A DNA stretch of 64,000 bases from Brucella thiophenivorans (GCF_002252445.1 NZ_NNRJ01000051.1:496001-560000); one strand, 5' to 3'. Shown: positions 28,756 through 38,639, numbered from the stretch's first letter. Notes: generated by a model from the sequence alone, not told the origin. Numbers and translations are program-made.

Positions 28756-31122
28756 TTGGCACGCCGTTTCCCCAAACCCGATACCGGACGATCCGCACGG
28801 ACCGAACGGCGTGCAGCTACTGCAAAACTCAACGAGGCAAAGACCGCTGATCCGATTGCCTATTTGCCGACGCGTCAGGAAGTTCTCAAATTCATTGAGG
28901 AAAATCCGGACCGTGCAGGCAAGCGTGAGCTTGCCAAAGCCTTCAACATCAAGGGCGATGCGCGCGTCTATCTTAAAGACCTGCTGCGTGAATTGGCAGA
29001 CGAGGGATTGCTGGAAAAGCGCGACCGTCGCCTGTCACGTCCTGGCTCATTGCCGCCAATTGCCAGTTTGATCATAACAGGTCGCGATAAAGAAGGCGGC
29101 CTCGTTTCCAGCCCAGTCGATTGGGACGAGGCGGAATATGGCAAACCGCCTGTTGTTCTGATTCATCGCACACGCTTGAACAAAACATCCGATGGTCCAG
29201 TTGTGGGCGTCGGCGATCGCGTATTGGCGAAAATTTTCCGCAGCAAAGAGCATGACGGCCCAGAATACTCAGCGCGTGTCATCAAGGTTCTTGAGCAAAA
29301 CAACAATGCAGTGCTGGGCGTTTTGCGCAAACTGAGCAATGGGGACTGGCGGCTTGAGCCGGTCAATCGCAAGCAGCCAGAAGTACAGCTTGACCCACAA
29401 TCGCTGTTAGATGCGAAAAGTGGCGATCTTGTCGAAGTGGAACTTCTGTCGTCGCGCCGCTATGGTCTGCCATCTGGCAAAGTACGTCAGGTCGTTGGTT
29501 CCGTAGACAGTGAAAAAGCGCTGTCGATGATCGCTATTCATGAGCATGAAATTCCCCACATCTTCCCTGAGGAAGTCCTGCGTGAAGCAGCGGATGCAAG
29601 GCCCGCTACACTTGACGGGCGAGAAGACTGGCGCGAAATGCCTCTGCTCACCATCGACCCAGCAGATGCAAAAGACCACGATGATGCGGTTTATGCAGAA
29701 CCGGATACCGATCCCAAAAATCTCGGCGGCTTTGTCGTTGTCGTAGCGATTGCCGATGTTGCTGCATATATTCGCCCCAACTCTGCCCTTGATCGCGAAG
29801 CCTTAAAGCGCGGCAATTCGGTCTATTTCCCTGATCGCGTAGTGCCTATGCTGCCGGAACGCATCTCAAACGATCTGTGTTCATTGCGTGAACTGGAAGA
29901 CCGCCCAGCGCTTGCTGTTCGTATGGTGTTTGACGCAAACGGTCATAAGAAGTCGCACAAGTTCCATCGCATACTGATGCGCTCACACGCTAAGCTTTCC
30001 TATCAGCAGGCACAGGCGGCGATTGACGGCGCAACCGACGAGAAGACTGCGCCGATCCTCGACACCATCCTGAAGCCGCTTTGGGCTGCCTATGCAGCGC
30101 TCAAACGCGGACGTGATGCACGCGAACCGCTTGAACTTGATCTGCCGGAAAAGAAAATTATTCTGGCTGCTGATGGCAAGGTCGACAAGGTTATCGTGCC
30201 GGAACGTCTGGACGCGCATAAGCTTATCGAAGAGTGTATGATACAGGCCAACGTGGCAGCGGCCGAAGTGCTTGAAGCGCATCGCCAACCGCTGATTTTC
30301 CGCATTCACGATGAACCGGCACTCGCCAAGCAAGAATCCTTGCGTGAATTTTTGCGCACGCTTGAAATTAATCTTGCCAAAGGCGTTGCTCTCAAGCCCA
30401 GCCAGTTCAACCGTATTCTTGAAGCCGTTGACGGAACAGATCATCAGGATCTGGTCAATCAGGTTGTGTTACGCACGCAGAGTCAAGCTATTTATAGCCC
30501 TGATAATATTGGCCATTTTGGCCTGCATTTGCACAAGTATGCCCATTTCACCTCGCCAATCCGTCGTTATGCCGATCTGATCGTGCATCGCGCATTGGTG
30601 AAGGCGCTCGGACTTGGCAAGGATGGCCTGACCACCGACGAAGAAGCGCAGCTTGTAGAAACAGCAGCACTTATTTCCTCAACCGAACGCCGCGCAATGC
30701 TGGCTGAACGCGAAACAGTTGACCGCCTGATTGCACATTTCCTCGCAGCTCATCTCGGCGACGAGTATGAGGGCCGTGTTACGGGCGTTACGAGAGCCGG
30801 ACTTTTCGTGTCTCTTGCGACATATGGCGCAGACGGACTTGTCCCCATTTCAACTTTGGGCAATGAATACTATCTGTATGATGAAGCAAACCACGCACTC
30901 GCTGGTGAAAGAAGCGGAAAAGGCTTCCGCCTCGGCGATAGCGTTACGGTGAAGCTGGTGGAAGCGCTCCCTGTCGCGGGTGCACTTCGTTTTGAGATGG
31001 TTTCGGAACCGCACTCCCTGCCGATGTCGACGCGTTCGCATCATAAGGCAACCAAGGGAATGCGCGGGCGCGCAGGAAAGCCAGCAGGCGTTTCACGCTC
31101 AAAAAGAAAAGGTCGCAAATGA
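28756..31122 (+). CDS. rnr: Ribonuclease R
   Basis: 788 residues with a TTG start at 28756, supported by GAGGAGTAAGAA immediately before it. 3'-5' exoribonuclease for structured RNA. Order: N-terminal winged-helix part (PTRQEVLKFIEENPDRAGKR), cold-shock domains, RNB catalytic domain with LTIDPADAKDHDDAVYAE (metal Asp cluster) and HYAHFTSPIRRYADLIVHR-like sequence, an S1 domain (DEYEGRVTGVTRAGLFVSL), and a basic tail ending RSKRKGRK. Overlaps the DUF983 gene by 4 bp. Confidence 0.95.
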   Translation: MARRFPKPDTGRSARTERRAATAKLNEAKTADPIAYLPTRQEVLKFIEENPDRAGKRELAKAFNIKGDARVYLKDLLRELADEGLLEKRDRRLSRPGSLPPIASLIITGRDKEGGLVSSPVDWDEAEYGKPPVVLIHRTRLNKTSDGPVVGVGDRVLAKIFRSKEHDGPEYSARVIKVLEQNNNAVLGVLRKLSNGDWRLEPVNRKQPEVQLDPQSLLDAKSGDLVEVELLSSRRYGLPSGKVRQVVGSVDSEKALSMIAIHEHEIPHIFPEEVLREAADARPATLDGREDWREMPLLTIDPADAKDHDDAVYAEPDTDPKNLGGFVVVVAIADVAAYIRPNSALDREALKRGNSVYFPDRVVPMLPERISNDLCSLRELEDRPALAVRMVFDANGHKKSHKFHRILMRSHAKLSYQQAQAAIDGATDEKTAPILDTILKPLWAAYAALKRGRDAREPLELDLPEKKIILAADGKVDKVIVPERLDAHKLIEECMIQANVAAAEVLEAHRQPLIFRIHDEPALAKQESLREFLRTLEINLAKGVALKPSQFNRILEAVDGTDHQDLVNQVVLRTQSQAIYSPDNIGHFGLHLHKYAHFTSPIRRYADLIVHRALVKALGLGKDGLTTDEEAQLVETAALISSTERRAMLAERETVDRLIAHFLAAHLGDEYEGRVTGVTRAGLFVSLATYGADGLVPISTLGNEYYLYDEANHALAGERSGKGFRLGDSVTVKLVEALPVAGALRFEMVSEPHSLPMSTRSHHKATKGMRGRAGKPAGVSRSKRKGRK

Positions 31123-31583
31123 GTACGTTAGAGGCCAGTTCAACAGATAATCACGTACAGGTTTTCGGTGGCGAAAACCCGAAAGCCGCACGTCCAAGCC
31201 GTGATTTGAAGCAGGCGCTATGGCGAGGCTTCAAGTGCCGCTGCCCCCATTGCGGCGAAGGCAAGCTGTTTCGCGCTTTTGTGAAGCCAGTCGATCATTG
31301 CTCCGTTTGCGGTGAGGATTATACCGAACAGCGCGCCGATGATCTGCCTGCCTATCTGACAATCCTGATAGTCGGCCATATTGTCGTTGCCGCTTTCATG
31401 GGTGTGGAATCCACCACCAACCTTTCGCTGCTGGCTCATATGGCAATATGGGGTCCGATGATCGTTGTGATGTCTCTGCTCCTGTTGCAGCCGGTCAAAG
31501 GTGCTACCATCGGGTTGCAATGGGCCTTGTTCATGCATGGGTTTGGTGGTCAGGGCGAAGGCGAATATAGCGACGTCACATAA
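31119..31583 (+). CDS. DUF983 membrane protein with zinc-ribbon-like start
   Basis: 154 residues. Cys pairs CRCPHCGEG and CSVCGEDY form a likely zinc ribbon before two TM helices (about residues 80-105 and 110-130). DUF983 proteins occur across alphaproteobacteria, often near rnr/topA; function unknown. Translationally coupled to rnr. Confidence 0.88.
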   Translation: MSTLEASSTDNHVQVFGGENPKAARPSRDLKQALWRGFKCRCPHCGEGKLFRAFVKPVDHCSVCGEDYTEQRADDLPAYLTILIVGHIVVAAFMGVESTTNLSLLAHMAIWGPMIVVMSLLLLQPVKGATIGLQWALFMHGFGGQGEGEYSDVT

Positions 31584-31597
31584 CAAGCGGTTCTGGC

Positions 31598-32365
31598 GTG
31601 ACATCTCCCACCCCTTCCGAACCAGCATTAGTAAAGCCAGTGTTGCGGCCACGCGATGCCGCATCTTTGCTGCTAATTGACCGCACTGGCCCCACGCCGC
31701 GCATTCTTATGGGCCGACGTCACCCCAGTCTGGTTTTTATGCCGGGAAAATTCGTTTTCCCCGGCGGCAGAGCCGACGCAGGCGATGGCGCAATCACTGC
31801 TGCAAGCGAATTGAGCGTGGATGACACGCAGAAACTGCTTTCGGGCATGGGCGCACGCGCATCGCTACGCCGCGCACGTGCGCTTGGGCTTTGCGCCATC
31901 CGCGAAACCTTTGAGGAAACGGGATTGCGGGTTGCCCGTCCCTCATCTGATAAAATTCTTTCTGGTAAACAACTGTCATCAGGCAACATAATAATGCCTG
32001 ATAATAGAGATTGGTGTGCATTCCTCGAACGTGGCGTATTGCCTGCACTTGGCGATCTGCGCTATTTCGCCCGGGCTGTGACACCGCCAGGAAATGTTCG
32101 CCGATTTGATACGCGGTTTTTCATCGCGTTTCGGGACAGCTTACCGGGACTTGAAAGCTCGACACTTGTCCCGAGTGGAGAATTACAGGATTTGGATTGG
32201 GTCGCCTTTGATGATGTTGACAGGCTCGACGTTGCCCGTATTACGCAAGCCATTTTGAAGGAAGCGCGAGTGCTGCTCTCGGAAAACCTGTTTGACCTGC
32301 CCGCCACGCTACCTGTGGCGCAATACAGCAAGCGGCATGGCCGCTTTGTGCGTGAAGTGATCTGA
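31598..32365 (+). CDS. Nudix hydrolase
   Basis: 255 residues, GTG start at 31598. The Nudix box helix is CAIRETFEETGLRV (RExxEExG with the expected Glu residues) and the strand before it is FVFPGGRADAGDG. Longer than simple MutT because of an inserted region, similar to the NUDT8/NUDT19-like group acting on nucleoside-diphosphate or CoA derivatives; substrate not determinable. Confidence 0.85.
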   Translation: MTSPTPSEPALVKPVLRPRDAASLLLIDRTGPTPRILMGRRHPSLVFMPGKFVFPGGRADAGDGAITAASELSVDDTQKLLSGMGARASLRRARALGLCAIRETFEETGLRVARPSSDKILSGKQLSSGNIIMPDNRDWCAFLERGVLPALGDLRYFARAVTPPGNVRRFDTRFFIAFRDSLPGLESSTLVPSGELQDLDWVAFDDVDRLDVARITQAILKEARVLLSENLFDLPATLPVAQYSKRHGRFVREVI

Positions 32366-32369
32366 CCTC

Positions 32370-33581
32370 ATGAATAAAGAAATTCATCCTGCCGACATTA
32401 TCTCTCCGGAGCCTAACGGTGGGAACCCACAAGGCGAGTTGCATTGGCGGTCGCTTGCTGCAGCCATTGCAACGATCAGCGCTATGGGTGCCGCTATCGG
32501 TCTAGGCATTCCGCTTTTGAGCGTTTTACTGGAAAGCCGAGGCTATTCAGCCAGCCTGATTGGTGCCAACACCGCTGTCGCTGGCCTCGCATCCATAGTT
32601 GCAGCACCACTCGCCGCACCGATTGCGGCGCGCCTTGGCGTGGCCAAAGCAATCGTTCTGATGCTTTTTATCGGTAGTTTCGCATTTCTTGGTTTTCACT
32701 TTTTCCAACCACTTTGGGCGTGGTTCGCACTGCGAATTGTCCTGCATTTCGCACTGACCGTGCTTTTCGTTCTCTCGGAATATTGGATCAACGCTTCCGC
32801 ACCGCCTGAAAAACGGGGTTTGGTGCTTGGCATCTATGCGACGTCGCTGTCACTCGGTTTTGCACTCGGGCCGTGGCTGTTCTCAAAAATTGGCAGTGCT
32901 GGCGGCATACCTTTCTATGTCGGTTTCGCAATCATTTTAATTGCCATCATTCCGGTATTAATCGCATGGCGCGATAGTCCAGATTTCGAAGAGGGCGAGC
33001 ACGTCCCCTTCTTGCCGTTCATCTTTGCTGTTCCAACGGCTACAATGGCGGTGTTTGTATTCGGTGCGGTTGAAACTGGTGGCTTCGCACTGTTCCCGGT
33101 CTTTGGCGCTCGCGTCGGCTTTAGCGAAGGGGACGCTGCATTGCTGTTGACCATGATCGGCCTCGGCAATGTGTTGATGCAGATTCCATTGGGAATCATC
33201 AGCGACAAGATTTCGGACCGCCGCAAATTGCTGCTGTTCTGCGCTGTCACCGGCCTTATCGGAATGATCGCCCTGCCCTACCTGATGCATAGCTGGTATC
33301 TCATGGCTGCTGTGCTGTTTCTGTGGGGCGGTGTGGTCGCGGGCCTATATACCGTGGGCCTTGCCCATCTCGGTTCTGAGCTCACCGGACGCGAACTTGC
33401 ATCCGCCAATGCTGCATTCATCTTCTGCTATGCGATTGGCATGCTGGCAGGCCCGCAAGCGGTTGGAGTCGGTATGGATGCAATGGGACCAAAGGGATTC
33501 CCGCTCACCCTTGGTATCTTTTTTGCGGCTTTTGCACTCTTTGCTGCGATTAGGCTCGTTCAAAAGAAGAAGCGGGGTTGA
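32370..33581 (+). CDS. MFS transporter (12 TM)
   Basis: 403 residues, twelve hydrophobic segments with the central charged loop (WRDSPDFEEGEH). First-half motif GLASIVAAPLAAPIAARLGVAKAI and second-half LGIISDKISDRRKLLLFC. YbiP/YcaD-like MFS proteins of this length are drug or sugar exporters; substrate unknown. Starts 4 bp after the Nudix gene. Confidence 0.85.
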   Translation: MNKEIHPADIISPEPNGGNPQGELHWRSLAAAIATISAMGAAIGLGIPLLSVLLESRGYSASLIGANTAVAGLASIVAAPLAAPIAARLGVAKAIVLMLFIGSFAFLGFHFFQPLWAWFALRIVLHFALTVLFVLSEYWINASAPPEKRGLVLGIYATSLSLGFALGPWLFSKIGSAGGIPFYVGFAIILIAIIPVLIAWRDSPDFEEGEHVPFLPFIFAVPTATMAVFVFGAVETGGFALFPVFGARVGFSEGDAALLLTMIGLGNVLMQIPLGIISDKISDRRKLLLFCAVTGLIGMIALPYLMHSWYLMAAVLFLWGGVVAGLYTVGLAHLGSELTGRELASANAAFIFCYAIGMLAGPQAVGVGMDAMGPKGFPLTLGIFFAAFALFAAIRLVQKKKRG

Positions 33582-33605
33582 CTTTTCGCGGCTAAACCGT
33601 AGTGT
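33578..33605 (+). promoter_or_regulatory. Possible rpmG promoter
   Basis: TTGACT at 33578-33583 and TAGTGT at 33600-33605, spacing 16 bp, overlapping the MFS stop codon. About 75 bp upstream of rpmG. Confidence 0.4.
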
Positions 33606-33679
33606 CGCGCCGAATTTCCGCTTCTTACCAATAGGTGAGACTCGTAGCGGTTTAATCATGAAAGAGCAGGTATTTCGAT

Positions 33680-33847
33680 ATGGCCAAGGCTACGACCATC
33701 AAGATCAAGCTTTTGTCGACCGCTGACACCGGTTTCTTCTACGTAACGAAGAAGAACAGCCGCACGATGACGGATAAAATGACAAAGACTAAGTACGACC
33801 CGATCGCGCGCAAGCACGTCGACTTCAAGGAAACGAAGATTAAGTAA
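33680..33847 (+). CDS. rpmG: 50S ribosomal protein L33
   Basis: 55 residues: [20 protein letters not shown] at the start, [20 protein letters not shown], then [11 protein letters not shown]. Standard L33. It is the zinc-free form with no CxxC pairs, so it is not a zinc-regulated paralogue switch by itself. A strong terminator follows. Confidence 0.97.
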   Translation: MAKATTIKIKLLSTADTGFFYVTKKNSRTMTDKMTKTKYDPIARKHVDFKETKIK

Positions 33848-33882
33848 TTCGTTTCCACCGCCAGACTAACTGGCAGGAATCA

Positions 33883-33912
33883 AAAAGCCGTCTCTTATGA
33901 GACGGCTTTTTT
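33883..33912 (+). terminator. Intrinsic terminator of rpmG
   Basis: A 12-bp stem (33883-33894 with 33899-33910), TTAT loop, U-rich end. It also faces the end of pleD. Confidence 0.9.
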
Positions 33913-33932
33913 GTTGGTGCTGTGCAAGGCAT

Positions 33933-35321
33933 TCAGGCCGCGGAAAGCACAATCCGGTTGCGACCTTTTTTCTTGGCTTCATAAAGAGCTGCATCGGTGC
34001 GCGCAAAAAGTGCTTCAACACTATCGCCCCCCATCAGCCGCAAGGCTGCAATACCGATGCTGATCGTCATATCGATCTTTTGAGCGCCACGGGCGATCAG
34101 GAATGGCTGTGCAGAAACTGCATCACGAATACGCTCTGCGACAGCCGAAGCCGCCGCAAGATCAGTATCCGGAAGCACGATGGCGAACTCTTCGCCGCCA
34201 TAACGGCACATAACATCCATACCGCGAATCTGTGTGCGCAGCCGCGCCGAAAATTCGCGCAGCACATCGTCGCCGCCATCATGTCCGTATTTGTCATTGA
34301 CGCGCTTGAAATGATCGAAGTCGACCATGATGACCGATAACGGGCGCTCGCGCCCCTTAGCGCGCGATATAAGCACCGGCATATGCGTATCGAGATAGCG
34401 GCGGTTATGCAGCCCAGTGAGGCTGTCTGTCACCGCCATGGTGATTGTGCGGCTCAGGCTCTGGCGCAGCAAATCGTTATAACACTTGCGTTTGATCTGC
34501 GTGCGAAGCCGCGCATAAAGCTCAAGCTTCTCCAGCGGTCGCATTACATAATCATTCACGCCTAACTCAAGCGCACGCACCACCAGCGAACCTTCATCTT
34601 CATTGACAATCAAGATGATCGGAACCAGCCGCGTACGCTCAATCGTGCGCATTTGGGAGCAAAGCCGCAATGGGTCGTAATGAGTAAAATCTGCCGAAAT
34701 GACGATGCTGTCATAGTCGTTCTCAATGGCCTTGATGAGAGCGTCATTAGCATCATGCGCAACATCGACAAAATACTCTTCGCCAAGAATCAGGCGCAGC
34801 CGTGCCGCGGCCAGTTCATTCTCATCGACCACCAGAATACGAGCGGCATCATCGCCGCCTCCGAACCGACCGGAAAGCTTCGTTGCCAGCAGAGCTTCCA
34901 CTTCTGTATCGGCCACAGTGCCGGTACGCTGAAACAACTCGTCGGATACCATTTTAAGCCGGGCGAGGCTCTTCACACGCGAAAGAAGCTGCAAATCCTT
35001 GACCGGCTTGGACATGAAGTCGTCCGCTCCTGCCTCAAGCCCCTTGATCCGGTCTTCTGCGCTATCCAGCGCGGTCAGGATTATGACAGGAATATTGGTT
35101 GTTCGTGGGTCGTCCTTCAAACGACGACACACTTCAAAACCATCGATGGTGGGTATCAAAACATCGAGGATGACCACATCAATCTGTCCGCCAAGGCAGA
35201 TTTCAACAGCTTCCGCACCGTTGTTGGCCGTCACAACCTCATAATATTCGCTCAATAGCAAAGCTTCGAGCAGCTTTACGTGCGCTTCCTCAGCGTCAAC
35301 GACGAGAATTCTTGCTGTCAT
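33933..35321 (-). CDS. pleD: Diguanylate cyclase response regulator PleD
   Basis: 462 residues from ATG 35321 (GCAGGGCATT before it). Two receiver domains, the first with phospho-acceptor Asp53 (VVILDVLIP), the second degenerate, then a GGDEF domain with active site CRYGGEEFAIVLPDTD. The inhibitory I-site is RGMD, five residues before GGEEF. Makes cyclic di-GMP at the cell pole; controls polar development in Caulobacter. Lies 114 bp downstream of divK, with a repeat element in the gap. Confidence 0.95.
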   Translation of the reverse strand: MTARILVVDAEEAHVKLLEALLLSEYYEVVTANNGAEAVEICLGGQIDVVILDVLIPTIDGFEVCRRLKDDPRTTNIPVIILTALDSAEDRIKGLEAGADDFMSKPVKDLQLLSRVKSLARLKMVSDELFQRTGTVADTEVEALLATKLSGRFGGGDDAARILVVDENELAAARLRLILGEEYFVDVAHDANDALIKAIENDYDSIVISADFTHYDPLRLCSQMRTIERTRLVPIILIVNEDEGSLVVRALELGVNDYVMRPLEKLELYARLRTQIKRKCYNDLLRQSLSRTITMAVTDSLTGLHNRRYLDTHMPVLISRAKGRERPLSVIMVDFDHFKRVNDKYGHDGGDDVLREFSARLRTQIRGMDVMCRYGGEEFAIVLPDTDLAAASAVAERIRDAVSAQPFLIARGAQKIDMTISIGIAALRLMGGDSVEALFARTDAALYEAKKKGRNRIVLSAA

Positions 35322-35385
35322 AATGCCCTGCCCCCAGTTCTCGCCCCGTACGTGCCCCGATAATGAAGGGTGCATCTCAAACATT

Positions 35386-35437
35386 TTTTACGCGCATCTT
35401 ACCCGAAAACCGCTTCACACTTTTCGGGATGCGCTCT
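35386..35437 (-). repeat. Intergenic repeat, left module between divK and pleD
   Basis: On the minus strand it begins AGAGCGCATCCCGAAAAGTG and then continues like the left module at 62506, to GATGCGCGTAAAA. The right hairpin module is absent. Confidence 0.6.
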
Positions 35438-35807
35438 AAGCGTCTCCCAGATAAGATTTGATGGTTTCGATAAAACGCGGAACCGAAATTGGCTTTGATA
35501 TATAGGCTTCGCAACCGCCCTGCCGGATGCGTTCCTCATCACCCTTCATCGCAAATGCCGTGACCGCAATCACTGGAATATGCTTGAGTTCCTCATCATC
35601 CTTGAGCCATTTGGTGACTTCCAGACCCGAAACTTCGGGAAGCTGAATATCCATCAAAATGAGATCGGGGCGGTGTTCGCGAGCAAGATCAAGCGCCTCA
35701 AGACCATTTCTGGTCCTGATGGTTTCATATCCGCTGGATTCGATAAGATCGCGAAACAACTTCATATTGAGTTCGTTGTCCTCGACGATCATCACAGTTT
35801 TCGTCAT
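35436..35807 (-). CDS. divK: Single-domain response regulator DivK
   Basis: 123 residues, receiver domain only: [13 protein letters not shown], phospho-acceptor Asp53 in [13 protein letters not shown], Thr and Lys switch residues in VTAFAM and YISKPIS. Core cell-cycle regulator that signals with PleC/DivJ and, in Brucella, PdhS. Gene order divK-pleD is conserved in the order. Confidence 0.96.
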   Translation of the reverse strand: MTKTVMIVEDNELNMKLFRDLIESSGYETIRTRNGLEALDLAREHRPDLILMDIQLPEVSGLEVTKWLKDDEELKHIPVIAVTAFAMKGDEERIRQGGCEAYISKPISVPRFIETIKSYLGDA

Positions 35808-35989
35808 CGAATATTTCCTGGCCTAATTCTTATCCGTTGCAAGACAGGTTGATCTGCCCATTACACCCCTATGGATTTCATCAGTTTAAGCGCATTTCAT
35901 TGACGAAAGGCAAATATTCCTTCCATCTTACATTGAACCCGCTCAGTCCGGGGGCTAAAAGCAGGCATATTCGAAGAACGGAGAAGCCC

Positions 35990-36277
35990 ATGAAGACGCT
36001 CATGAGCCAAACGGATGCAGAAAACATTGCAGTTGAAGCACTGGTATGGCTTGCACAAGACGCGGAACTGATGCCACGTTTTCTCGCTTTGACCGGCATT
36101 GAGGCTTCCTCAATCCGCTCAGCAGCACAGGAACCGGGCTTTTTGGCTGGCGTCCTGCAATTTTATCTTGGCCACGAACCGACATTGATGCGATTCTGTC
36201 AGGAAACCGGACGCGATCCTGCTACTATTGAAAAAGCAGCGGCACTTCTTCCCGGCGGGCCAAACCATCATTTGTAA
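35990..36277 (+). CDS. DUF3572 family protein
   Basis: 95 residues from MKTLMSQTDAEN with GGAGAAG before it; the open frame runs 153 bp further upstream but looks non-coding. The helical pattern ENIAVEALVWLAQDAELMPRF, FLALTGIEASSIR, then AGVLQFYLGHEPTLMRFC is the DUF3572 signature. Function unknown; conserved beside divK in Rhizobiales. Confidence 0.85.
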   Translation: MKTLMSQTDAENIAVEALVWLAQDAELMPRFLALTGIEASSIRSAAQEPGFLAGVLQFYLGHEPTLMRFCQETGRDPATIEKAAALLPGGPNHHL

Positions 36278-36281
36278 TAAA

Positions 36282-36305
36282 AAAGCCCTGCAGATGCAGG
36301 GCTTT
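36282..36305. terminator. Hairpin between DUF3572 and rnk
   Basis: AAAGCCCTG pairs with CAGGGCTTT (36282-36290 with 36297-36305) between convergent genes. Confidence 0.75.
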
Positions 36306-36331
36306 ATCGTTTTTACCGCATGCTAAAACAA

Positions 36332-36742
36332 TCAGACGCTTGCGGATTCAGCCTGTGACACGCTCAGAACATTCAGCTCATGGGTCTTGCCATCTCGCGC
36401 AACCCACGACATGGACTGCCCCGGCGTAAGGCCAATCAGTGCCGTGCCAATTGGCGTCAGGATCGAGATTTTACCCTGTGCAATATCTGCCTCACCTGGA
36501 TAAACCAGCGTCACTTTGCGCTCGTGGCCATCGTTGGAGCGAAACTCCACCGTCGAACCCATGTGAACGACGTCTGCCGGCATTTTTTTTTGCGGCACCA
36601 CCTTGGCGCGGTCTAGTTCCTGCAACAATTCCTCGGCGACTTCCTCCAGTTTTTCGGAGACGTTACCGGCCAGAATTGTCAGCCGTTCGTGATCGATGTC
36701 GCTGACGACGATCTTTGGCTTCTTGCGATTCTTTGCACTCAT
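36332..36742 (-). CDS. rnk: Rnk-type nucleoside diphosphate kinase regulator (GreA/GreB C-terminal fold)
   Basis: 136 residues. A short coiled-coil-like N-terminal half (LEEVAEELLQELDRA) and a C-terminal GreA/B domain: GSTVEF, VTLVYPGEADIAQGKISILT, PIGTALIGLTPGQSM. Rnk binds RNA polymerase near the secondary channel but its coiled coil is too short to reach the active site. The symbol is by family; it may not influence Ndk here. Confidence 0.85.
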   Translation of the reverse strand: MSAKNRKKPKIVVSDIDHERLTILAGNVSEKLEEVAEELLQELDRAKVVPQKKMPADVVHMGSTVEFRSNDGHERKVTLVYPGEADIAQGKISILTPIGTALIGLTPGQSMSWVARDGKTHELNVLSVSQAESASV

Positions 36743-36839
36743 GACGATAGCTCACTGCTGTCTAATGATAATTGTCCTCCGTCACTAAACTGGCCCGGAG
36801 CAACTGATTGAATTTTTAAAGAGAGCGCTTTTAGCAATT

Positions 36840-36930
36840 CCGCTTGAAGGCAAGCGGCAAACCGTCCCCCGGAATCCTCTGCGCTAAGCAGGACTCGAGG
36901 GTAGCTATCCCATGATCGGTTGAAACCGAT
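36840..36930. other. Hairpin-rich spacer between rnk and dinB
   Basis: At least three stable hairpins in 91 bp: CCGCTTG/CAAGCGG (36840-36857, loop AAGG), TCCT-TGC/GCA-AGGA (about 36875-36892), and ATCGGT/ACCGAT (36915-36930, loop TGAA). A GGGTAGCTATCCC near-palindrome lies between. It may be a leader of rnk, an sRNA, or neither; no known consensus recognised. The rest of the 347-bp gap shows nothing. Confidence 0.35.
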
Positions 36931-37089
36931 GGAGTATGGAAGCAAAACGGTTGTTCATAACACTAAACTTGGTGATATCCTTGCCAATGTCAAGTGCAGA
37001 GCTGACAGGGCATCGAGAGGCGATGGCATTATCTCGATTTAATGCTATAAAACGATGTTCCTTTTATGTTCATCAAATCGCACACGGCC

Positions 37090-38427
37090 ATGACCGAACC
37101 AATTGCAGCCAACAGTCCAGAACAAGGCTTCTGCCGCGATTGCTTATCGCAGCAAAAGCTTGAGTCTGCGCGGCGTTGCCGTAGCTGTGGTAGTCCGCGT
37201 CTGGTGAGGCATAGCGAGCTTTACAAACTCTCGCTCGCCCATGTGGATTGCGATGCGTTTTATGCTTCTGTGGAAAAGCGCGATAATCCCGATATTCGGG
37301 ACAAGCCGGTCATCATTGGCGGTGGCACACGCGGTGTTGTTGCCACCGCCTGCTATATCGCGCGCATTCATGGCGTGCGTTCTGCCATGCCGATGTTCAA
37401 AGCGCTGGAAGCCTGCCCTCAAGCGGTTGTCGTCAAACCCAATATGGAAAAATATGCCCGCGTTGGGCGCGAAGTCCGCCAATTGATGCATGAGCTGACC
37501 CCGCTCGTCGAACCCATATCCATCGATGAAGCTTTTCTTGATCTCGCTGGTACGGAAAGACTGCACCGTGCGCCCGCAGCAATCGTACTGGCGCGCTTTG
37601 CCAAGCGTGTTGAAGAAGAGATCGGCATCAGCATCTCGGTCGGGCTTTCCTATTGCAAATATTTGGCGAAAGTTGCATCCGACCTTGAAAAGCCGCGTGG
37701 CTTTTCCGTCATCGGTGAAGCCGAAGCACTAGATTTTCTACGCGACAAGCCGACCAGTATGATCTGGGGCGTTGGAAAATCCTTCAATGCCAAGCTGGAA
37801 AGCGACGGCATTCGCACCATCGGCCAGCTCCAGACCATGGACGAAAGCGCACTCATGAAAGCCTATGGCACCATGGGCCAGCGGCTTTTCAGGCTTTCAC
37901 GCGGACAGGATAGCCGCAAGGTTGAACCTGAACACGATATGAAAAGCGTTTCGGCAGAAACCACTTTCAACCAAGACTTATCGCAAGCTAGCGATCTGGT
38001 GCCTGTGCTGCGCGCACTTTCGGAAAAGGTGTCACGACGCCTGAAGGCAGGCGAGATTGCCGGGCGCACAGTCGTTCTCAAACTGAAGACACAGGACTTC
38101 AAACTGCGAACGCGAAATCGGCAATTGGCTGACCCGACACAACTTGCCGACCGTATTTTTCGCACCGGTGTTCAGCTTCTCGAAAAAGAGCTGGACGGAA
38201 CGAAATTCAGACTGCTTGGAATAGGCGTTGGCGAACTTTCGGCGGACGACCGCGCCGATCCACCTGATCTCGTTGATACGCAAGCCACCAAACGTGCGGT
38301 TGCGGAAGGCGCGATTGACCGCTTGCGCAACAAGTTTGGCAATAGTGCTGTGGAAACCGGCTATACTTTTTCCAAAGGCAATCTCGCTCGACCGCAAACA
38401 CCATCAGATCGCGATCCCAACGACTAA
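37090..38427 (+). CDS. dinB: DNA polymerase IV with N-terminal zinc-ribbon-like extension
   Basis: 445 residues from [15 protein letters not shown] at 37066 would add eight. A CxxC-(11)-CxxC ribbon (Cys15, 18, 30, 33) precedes the Y-family core. The core has palm metals in [13 protein letters not shown] and SIDEAFLD, the finger [17 protein letters not shown], the thumb HhH ([17 protein letters not shown]), and the little finger domain. The C-terminus does not end in an obvious canonical clamp motif. Error-prone lesion bypass polymerase. The gene stands alone. Confidence 0.93.
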   Translation: MTEPIAANSPEQGFCRDCLSQQKLESARRCRSCGSPRLVRHSELYKLSLAHVDCDAFYASVEKRDNPDIRDKPVIIGGGTRGVVATACYIARIHGVRSAMPMFKALEACPQAVVVKPNMEKYARVGREVRQLMHELTPLVEPISIDEAFLDLAGTERLHRAPAAIVLARFAKRVEEEIGISISVGLSYCKYLAKVASDLEKPRGFSVIGEAEALDFLRDKPTSMIWGVGKSFNAKLESDGIRTIGQLQTMDESALMKAYGTMGQRLFRLSRGQDSRKVEPEHDMKSVSAETTFNQDLSQASDLVPVLRALSEKVSRRLKAGEIAGRTVVLKLKTQDFKLRTRNRQLADPTQLADRIFRTGVQLLEKELDGTKFRLLGIGVGELSADDRADPPDLVDTQATKRAVAEGAIDRLRNKFGNSAVETGYTFSKGNLARPQTPSDRDPND

Positions 38428-38491
38428 TGCGAATTGCGACAGTTCGATAAAAACAGCTTTGGAGAAAAACAAATCAATCACCGCTAAGCGC

Positions 38492-38520
38492 TTGACGAAG
38501 TGCGTCTCTATCAATATTGG
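38492..38520 (+). promoter_or_regulatory. Promoter of tRNA-Cys
   Basis: TTGACG (38492-38497) and TATTGG (38515-38520) with 17 bp between, 45 bp before the tRNA 5' end. Confidence 0.5.
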
Positions 38521-38565
38521 AACACCTCAAGAGAGCGCTGACTGATTTGACAGAACTCTACGGAT

Positions 38566-38639
38566 GGCCTCATGGCGGAGTGGTTACGCAGAGGACTGCA
38601 AATCCTTGCACCCCGGTTCGATTCCGGGTGAGGCCTCCA
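38566..38639 (+). tRNA. tRNA-Cys (anticodon GCA)
   Basis: A 74-nt cloverleaf with acceptor GGCCTCA/TGAGGCC, anticodon loop CTGCAAA, T-loop TTCGATT and encoded CCA. The denitrification region starts just beyond it. Confidence 0.97.

Noticed and set aside
38566-38639. tRNA-Cys as attachment site of a genomic island carrying the nar-nir region
   Set aside because: No integrase follows and I saw no duplicated tRNA 3' end further right, though the far border is outside the window.
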